A DNA stretch of 8,939 bases from Methanosarcinales archaeon (GTDB lineage: Archaea; Halobacteriota; Syntropharchaeia; Alkanophagales; Methanospirareceae), in NCBI GenBank assembly GCA_030665925.1, contig DAOUYX010000054.1:1-8939 (forward strand), written 5' to 3'. The translations under genes and the position numbers were made by a program. Shown here piece after piece: positions 5,463 to 8,939 of the stretch. A model generated the notes under the pieces. It ran no database searches. It worked only from the letters and a program-made list of their open reading frames with translations, and was not told where the DNA came from. The stretch's first letter is position 1; every line of letters begins with the position of its first letter.

Positions 5463-7073
5463 TTAGGTAGAACCTCTGGTTGCTCTCAAATCTTCCAATT
5501 TCGTTATCTTGCCATCCTGCATGTGTGCTATCCGGTCACAGACGTCATAAGCAAAATCCGTATCGTGCGAGACAATTAAGAAAGTCATCCCGAGATTGCC
5601 ACGTGCTGCCCTTATGGAATCGGCAACGAATTTCTTCGTTATCGGGTCCATGGTTCCCGTTGGTTCATCAAGCACCGCTATTGCCGGTTCCTTCATTATT
5701 ATTTGCGCAAGCGCCACACGCTGTCTTTCCCCAACACTCAGTTCAGCATGTGTCTTTGGCAGTATTTCCTCCGCTTTATCTTCGCTGAAGCCCACGCTTT
5801 GCAGGATGAATTTCGCTTTCATACTCGCCAGCTCTTGTGGTATTTTCAAGCCAATGCATGAAGTGAGATTCTCTAATATCGTCTTCTCGGGATACAATGA
5901 ATATTCCTGATGTAGCATGGCTACACGTACTGCCGCCTGTTCGCCTATACCCGGCGTAGTCGCACCCCACGCAATCCACACCCCGGTTTCTGCTACTCGT
6001 CCCACTTCTATCCATCTCTCTCCAGCCCGTATCTTAACCGAACCTCCGGTTACCGGGTCTATTTGGCATAGAATCCGCGACAAGCTCGTTTTACCCGATC
6101 CGCTCTTACCCAAAAGCCCGAATATCTCGTTCTCATTTATGGTCAGCGAAACGTCGTCCACCGCTTTTACCATGCCGCGCCAGATAGAATAATAATACTT
6201 CTTACAATGCTCGATCTTTATCTTCGGCTCGCCAATTCTCGGATATTCCTCGCGCTCCATTTCCCCCACTTGCTTCTTAAACTCTTCTACTACTTCTTTC
6301 GAATCACCGTATTTAACGACTTCACCTTGCTCAAGCCATAAGGTCTTCTCGGTGAGTTCTTCGATAACGTAAGGCCAGTGGGAAGTAACTATCAATGCCA
6401 TTCCGGCTTTGGTGCTATCCATAAGCGCTTTGTGCACGAGCTTTGCAGTTTCAAAGTCTAACGTTCCCGTAGGCTCATCTGCTAAAAGCAGCATAGGATC
6501 TAACGCCAGTTGTCTTGCAAGCACGACTCGCTGCTTCTCCCCACCGCTGAGGTTGATCGCTGGAAATGTTATGCGGTGAATCATCCGCACGGCTTTCAGA
6601 AGCTCATAAGCCCTTCTAAATCTCTTATCAGGCGGATATTTCCTGCTCTCAAGTGCTTGTATCACGTTATACATAACAGTGTCATCGCCGTAGAGACCGA
6701 ACGTGCGCTGTAGCATGATGGCAACTGCACGTTTCACTTTCTTCCGCCCTTCACGGTCCTTCCAGTAATTCACTTCTTTTGCTTCTAATTTTGCACCACA
6801 CTTACTACATACCTCGCCCGCTTTACTTGGCACCTCTACCCAATCGCATGAGGGGCACATTGCCACCCTGAAAATTATCTCGCCCGAGGTGGGTGCATAT
6901 TCCTCAGTGCCTCGGATCATGTGAAGTAAAACCGATTTCCCCGATCCACTCCGTCCGAGCAGCCCCAACGGCTCCCCTTCATTTACATCTAAGCTCACGT
7001 TCTTCAGAACTTCGTTGCCTTTGAATTCCTTACATATATCTCGGATTTTTATGAACGGTTCCCTTTTACTCAT
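5463..7073 (-). CDS. atwA: Methyl-coenzyme M reductase component A2, tandem ABC ATPase (copy 1, mcrC-linked)
   Basis: This 536-residue soluble protein has two ABC nucleotide-binding domains and no membrane segment. Domain 1 has Walker A GRSGSGKS (about 40-47), a zinc-ribbon insertion with cysteines 73, 76, 89 and 92 (CPSC and CSKC), Q-loop region AIMLQRTFGLYGDD, signature LSGGEKQR, Walker B LLLADEPTGTLD and the H-loop in VTSHWPY. Domain 2 has GKSGSGKTSL, MLHQEYSLYPEKTI, LSVGERQR, AVLDEPTGTMD and IVSHDTDF. All catalytic motifs are intact in both domains. Component A2 couples ATP hydrolysis to reductive activation of MCR. I prefer ATG 7073 to an in-frame GTG at 7082 because it puts the start at the same distance from the first domain as in copy 2. 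mcrC follows after 3 nt. A TATA-like pair lies in the 71-80 nt gap upstream. Confidence 0.93.
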   Translation of the reverse strand: MSKREPFIKIRDICKEFKGNEVLKNVSLDVNEGEPLGLLGRSGSGKSVLLHMIRGTEEYAPTSGEIIFRVAMCPSCDWVEVPSKAGEVCSKCGAKLEAKEVNYWKDREGRKKVKRAVAIMLQRTFGLYGDDTVMYNVIQALESRKYPPDKRFRRAYELLKAVRMIHRITFPAINLSGGEKQRVVLARQLALDPMLLLADEPTGTLDFETAKLVHKALMDSTKAGMALIVTSHWPYVIEELTEKTLWLEQGEVVKYGDSKEVVEEFKKQVGEMEREEYPRIGEPKIKIEHCKKYYYSIWRGMVKAVDDVSLTINENEIFGLLGKSGSGKTSLSRILCQIDPVTGGSVKIRAGERWIEVGRVAETGVWIAWGATTPGIGEQAAVRVAMLHQEYSLYPEKTILENLTSCIGLKIPQELASMKAKFILQSVGFSEDKAEEILPKTHAELSVGERQRVALAQIIMKEPAIAVLDEPTGTMDPITKKFVADSIRAARGNLGMTFLIVSHDTDFAYDVCDRIAHMQDGKITKLEDLRATRGST

Positions 7074-7090
7074 CTTCCCCACTCTCTTTC

Positions 7091-7109
7091 TTTATACTTA
7101 TTTATACTT
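7091..7109 (-). promoter_or_regulatory. Doubled TATA-like sequence before atwA copy 1
   Basis: The minus strand reads AAGTATAAATAAGTATAAA, two AAGTATAAA units 10 nt apart. The distal unit is about 30 nt before the ATG at 7073, so initiation would give a leaderless or nearly leaderless atwA-mcrC message. It would allow copy 1 to be expressed separately from copy 2. Confidence 0.4.
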
Positions 7110-7153
7110 TCAGATTTAAAGATATGAAAATAAAGATTTTGTATTGCATCACG

Positions 7154-8755
7154 TTAAAGAGTCCTTAAATCCTCTATCTCCGTTATTTTTCCATTCTCCA
7201 TCTTCGCTATTCTATCGCATACCTTCTCCGCGAAATCGAGGTCATGCGTGACAATGATAAAAGTTATGCCCAAGTTCTCTCGTGCCTTTATTATCGTCTC
7301 TCCAACGTATTTCTTCGTTACCGGGTCCATTGTTCCCGTTGGCTCATCAAGCACCGCAATATTAGGCTCTTTCATTAATAACTGTGCAATGAGTATCCGC
7401 TGCTTCTCACCCACGCTCAGTTCCTGATGTGTCTTTGGCAGTATCTCCCCTATCTCATCGTCGCTGAATCCCACCCCATTGAGCATGAACTTCACTTTCA
7501 TCTTAGCGAGGTCTTCCGGCAGATTCAGACCGATACCGCGCGTGAGGTTTTCCCAGACCGTGAGTTTTGGAATCAATGAATATTCCTGATGTAACACGCC
7601 GACAAAATAATGTTTCCAGTCGGTCATGCCGCCCACAATTACTCCATCCTCTATGAAGGTTCCGGAATCCTCCTTTGATGCCTCATACCATCTATCCCCG
7701 ATTCTCACCCACGCAGAACCACCTGACCCCGCGTCTAAATGGCTTACAATCCGCATCAAACTCGTCTTTCCCGCACCGCTATGCCCCACAACCCCGAATA
7801 TCTCATCCTCATTTATTTCAAACGAGATATCATCCACTGCTTTTACAACGCCTCGCGATGCCGAGAGATAATACTTCTTAAGTCCTTTTATTCTTATCAC
7901 CGGGTCACCGAACTTCTTAAACTCCTCGCGCTCTATTTCGTCTACTTGCTTCTCAAAATCTGTCACCACCTTATCCGTCTCGCCGTATTCGACTACTTCG
8001 CCCTTATCAAGCCATAACGTCTCTTCTGTCAAGTCTCTAATCACGTATGGCCAGTGCGAAGTAACAATGAATGTTGTTCCACCCCTCGTACTCTCTATCA
8101 GTGCTTTGTGCACGACTTTCGCAGTCTCGTGGTCCAGCGTTCCCGTGGGCTCATCAGCTAAAAGCAGAATTGGCTGTAACGCTAACTGCCTCGCAAGCAC
8201 CATTCTCTGCTTCTCACCACCACTGAGGTCTCTCGTATCCGGCATGTTTACACGATGCAACATCTTTACGGATTCTAGAATTTCATATACCTTCTTCAGC
8301 CTCTTACTCTTTGGATACCTTGTCCGTTCCAGTGCCTCTAATATATTCCAGATGACGCTTTCGTCACTATACAATGCGAAACTGCGTTGTAGCATGATAG
8401 CAATCGCACTCTTTAGCGTCCGCCTCATCTCCTTATCCTGCCAGAAATTTACTTCCTTAAACTCGAATTCCGTAGCACATTTAGGACATTTATCCCCTAC
8501 CCTACTCGGGCCCTCTACCCAGGTACAGCCAGGGCAATACGCCAATCTGAATATTATTTCACCGCTATCAGGCGCGTATTCGTCCGTACCTCGCAGCATA
8601 CGCAGTAATACCGATTTCCCCGCGCCACTCTTTCCGAGCAGCCCTAACGGCTCCATCTCTTTTATCTTCAGACTTACGTTCTTCAACACGATTTTGTCTT
8701 CGAACTTCTTGTTCACATTCTGGACTTCTATAAACGCCTCTTTCTCTTCGCCCAT
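7154..8755 (-). CDS. atwA: Methyl-coenzyme M reductase component A2, tandem ABC ATPase (copy 2)
   Basis: This 533-residue protein is collinear with the neighbouring A2 copy. Domain 1 has Walker A GKSGAGKS (41-48), a zinc-ribbon insertion with cysteines 74, 77, 90 and 93 (CPGC, CPKC), IMLQRSFALYSDES, LSGGEKQR, LLLADEPTGTLD and VTSHWPY. Domain 2 has GHSGAGKTSL, VLHQEYSLIPKLTV, LSVGEKQR, AVLDEPTGTMD and IVTHDLDF. All Walker, signature and H-loop residues are present, so it should be an active ATPase. It differs most from copy 1 in the stretch before the second Q-loop (DRWYEASKEDSGTFIEDG..., where copy 1 has an alanine- and glycine-rich sequence). The copies form a tandem pair with a 71-80 nt gap. 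ATG 8755 has a TATA box about 35 nt upstream and a weak GAGGGT site. Family identity is secure; division of labour between the copies is unknown. Confidence 0.93.
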   Translation of the reverse strand: MGEEKEAFIEVQNVNKKFEDKIVLKNVSLKIKEMEPLGLLGKSGAGKSVLLRMLRGTDEYAPDSGEIIFRLAYCPGCTWVEGPSRVGDKCPKCATEFEFKEVNFWQDKEMRRTLKSAIAIMLQRSFALYSDESVIWNILEALERTRYPKSKRLKKVYEILESVKMLHRVNMPDTRDLSGGEKQRMVLARQLALQPILLLADEPTGTLDHETAKVVHKALIESTRGGTTFIVTSHWPYVIRDLTEETLWLDKGEVVEYGETDKVVTDFEKQVDEIEREEFKKFGDPVIRIKGLKKYYLSASRGVVKAVDDISFEINEDEIFGVVGHSGAGKTSLMRIVSHLDAGSGGSAWVRIGDRWYEASKEDSGTFIEDGVIVGGMTDWKHYFVGVLHQEYSLIPKLTVWENLTRGIGLNLPEDLAKMKVKFMLNGVGFSDDEIGEILPKTHQELSVGEKQRILIAQLLMKEPNIAVLDEPTGTMDPVTKKYVGETIIKARENLGITFIIVTHDLDFAEKVCDRIAKMENGKITEIEDLRTL

Positions 8756-8784
8756 CTCTATTTACCCTCTCATTTTCGGATTCG

Positions 8785-8795
8785 ATTTTTATAAT
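8785..8795 (-). promoter_or_regulatory. TATA box of the atwA copy 2 / cluster promoter
   Basis: The minus strand reads ATTATAAAAAT, centred about 35 nt before the ATG at 8755. This predicts a leader of about 10 nt. It lies in a 108-nt gap after the stop of the partial upstream frame, so it is the likely main promoter of the five-gene cluster. Confidence 0.5.
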
Positions 8796-8863
8796 CAAGA
8801 AACAACATAATCCCTGTCCTCGTGTTGCGCAGAAATGTTGCCCCCACGTATATGTTTAAACGT

Positions 8864-8939
8864 TTATTCTTCACTTATAAACTTTACTATATTCTTCACC
8901 GCCTTTTCTTTAGCACCACTATATCGGGTCTCGGAGGAG
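8864..8939 (-). CDS. C-terminal end of an unidentified protein (5' end outside window)
   Basis: A minus-strand frame enters from the right edge and ends in TAA at 8864-8866. Its 24 visible residues are SSETRYSGAKEKAVKNIVKF followed by ISEE. The lysine-rich amphipathic helix is typical of a soluble protein's C-terminus. The other two frames on this strand contain stops in the same stretch. The gene would lie upstream of atwA copy 2 in the same direction. Too little is visible to name a family, and so short an open frame could occur by chance. Confidence 0.4.
   Translation of the reverse strand, partial: SSETRYSGAKEKAVKNIVKFISEE

Noticed and set aside
8067..8810. Plus-strand open frame of 247 codons
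   Set aside because: It lies opposite the secure atwA copy 2 gene, its translation shows no recognisable domain, and long antisense frames are common opposite real genes.
1..8939. CRISPR arrays, tRNA or rRNA genes, transposases, prophage or defence genes
   Set aside because: No regularly spaced direct repeats, cloverleaf-like sequences, conserved rRNA stretches or transposase motifs were seen on reading both strands.

Overview
The window comes from an archaeon that uses methyl-coenzyme M reductase (MCR), either a methanogen or an anaerobic methane/alkane oxidiser. The evidence is two copies of the ATPase component A2 gene (atwA), a full-length mcrC and the C-terminal half of a methanogenesis-type YcaO protein. 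Promoters look archaeal: TATA boxes sit about 25-40 nt before several starts, and some leaders are very short. The ribosome-binding sites are GGTGAT/GGAG-like. An ANME-1 or Syntrophoarchaeum-like lineage is a reasonable guess, but the sequence alone does not prove it.

Layout. Left part (1-1430): the end of a plus-strand YcaO gene converges on a minus-strand pair, a 50-residue zinc ribbon followed by a DUF2284 cysteine-rich protein. Positions 1438-1594 hold a non-coding inverted-repeat element. Next come a minus-strand class I methyltransferase (1605-2237) and the remains of a hydantoinase/oxoprolinase gene (2338-2629). That pseudogene keeps only its two ends and carries a stop and a frameshift. 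A plus-strand operon of two small genes (2665-3221), a zinc-binding protein and an unknown 100-residue protein, starts from a TATA box lying at the pseudogene's start codon.

Right part (3295-8755): a five-gene minus-strand cluster, transcribed right to left: atwA copy 2, atwA copy 1, mcrC, a glutamine-amidotransferase-like protein and a class I methyltransferase. The atwA copy 1-mcrC junction is 3 nt and the last two genes share an ATGA overlap, so these parts are tightly coupled. TATA-like sequences lie before both atwA genes. A2 and McrC act in the ATP-dependent reductive activation of the nickel cofactor F430 in MCR, so this is an MCR-activation cluster. YcaO at the left edge modifies MCR by thioamidation. 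The amidotransferase-like protein and the methyltransferase are unassigned and, by position, are candidates for MCR or F430 maturation. The right edge holds the last 24 codons of a probable further minus-strand gene.
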